Shown here: positions 14,740 to 14,765 of the stretch, piece after piece
How the letters are laid out: each line of letters starts with the position of its first letter
How positions within the stretch are numbered: the first letter of the stretch is position 1
Assembly: GCA_946575275.1 (NCBI GenBank)
Contig: CAMNZV010000019.1
Location: 1-14,765 of the forward strand
From: an uncultured Clostridium sp.
GTDB taxonomy: Bacteria > Bacillota > Clostridia > Clostridiales > Clostridiaceae
Reading direction: 5' to 3'
DNA: 14,765 nt
Made by a program: the position numbers and the translations under genes
The notes under the pieces: generated by a model
Told to the model about the DNA's origin: nothing
Seen by the model: only the letters and a program-made list of their open reading frames with translations
The model's database searches: none

Positions 14740-14765
14740 ATTTACAATATATAATTATGTGAATT

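Noticed and set aside
1..14765. CRISPR array, tRNA, rRNA, insertion sequence or integrase
   Set aside because: No regularly spaced repeats, cloverleaf-like sequences, transposase or integrase motifs were seen on either strand.

Overview
The window looks like chromosome from a low-GC Firmicute, most likely Clostridium or a close relative. The evidence is strong A+T richness, purine-rich Shine-Dalgarno sites, TTG/GTG starts, and the gene order rplU-prp-rpmA-obgE-yhbY-nadD-yqeK-LCP. Ribosomal protein L27 carries the N-terminal extension that is removed by the Prp protease encoded just upstream, a Firmicute-type trait.

Positions 1-701 hold the end of a ribosomal protein operon (the last codons of L21, then Prp and L27), closed by a strong hairpin terminator at 720-757. 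An extended -10 promoter at about 770-778 then starts a second plus-strand unit, 809-5941. It encodes the ribosome-assembly GTPase ObgE, the RNA-binding protein YhbY, the NAD-biosynthesis enzyme NadD, the HD-domain Ap4A hydrolase YqeK, an LCP cell-wall transferase and an RluA-family pseudouridine synthase. It ends at a bidirectional hairpin (5940-5976) shared with a convergent D-Ala-D-Ala carboxypeptidase gene (minus strand, 5968-7260). In that enzyme the third active-site motif reads KKG instead of KTG.

From 7381 onward the plus strand carries a ComEA-like DNA-uptake protein. It is followed by a promoter-driven group: an unrecognised lipoprotein, a 75-residue RDD-type membrane protein, and a 23S rRNA uracil methyltransferase of the RlmD/RumA family. 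A 355-base gap (10397-10751) follows. It holds a short unrecognised ORF that may be a gene relic and a strong terminator (10548-10596).

The most interesting part is the last 4 kb, 10752-14712: two tightly spaced genes that look like accessory, probably defence-related, DNA inserted behind the housekeeping genes. The first encodes a 1032-residue protein with an N-terminal GHKL (Hsp90/sacsin-like) ATPase fold, a long middle region with three recurring QNG motifs, and a conserved-looking C-terminal domain. The second encodes a 281-residue fusion of an AlbA_2/Schlafen-like domain to a TIR-like nucleotide-binding domain of the PF10137 type, with the expected glutamate (E178) present. I infer a two-component, possibly abortive-infection system: a chaperone-like ATPase sensor or switch, and a TIR-like effector that may act on NAD+ or another nucleotide. 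This pairing is not one I recognise as a named system, but I could not search for it.
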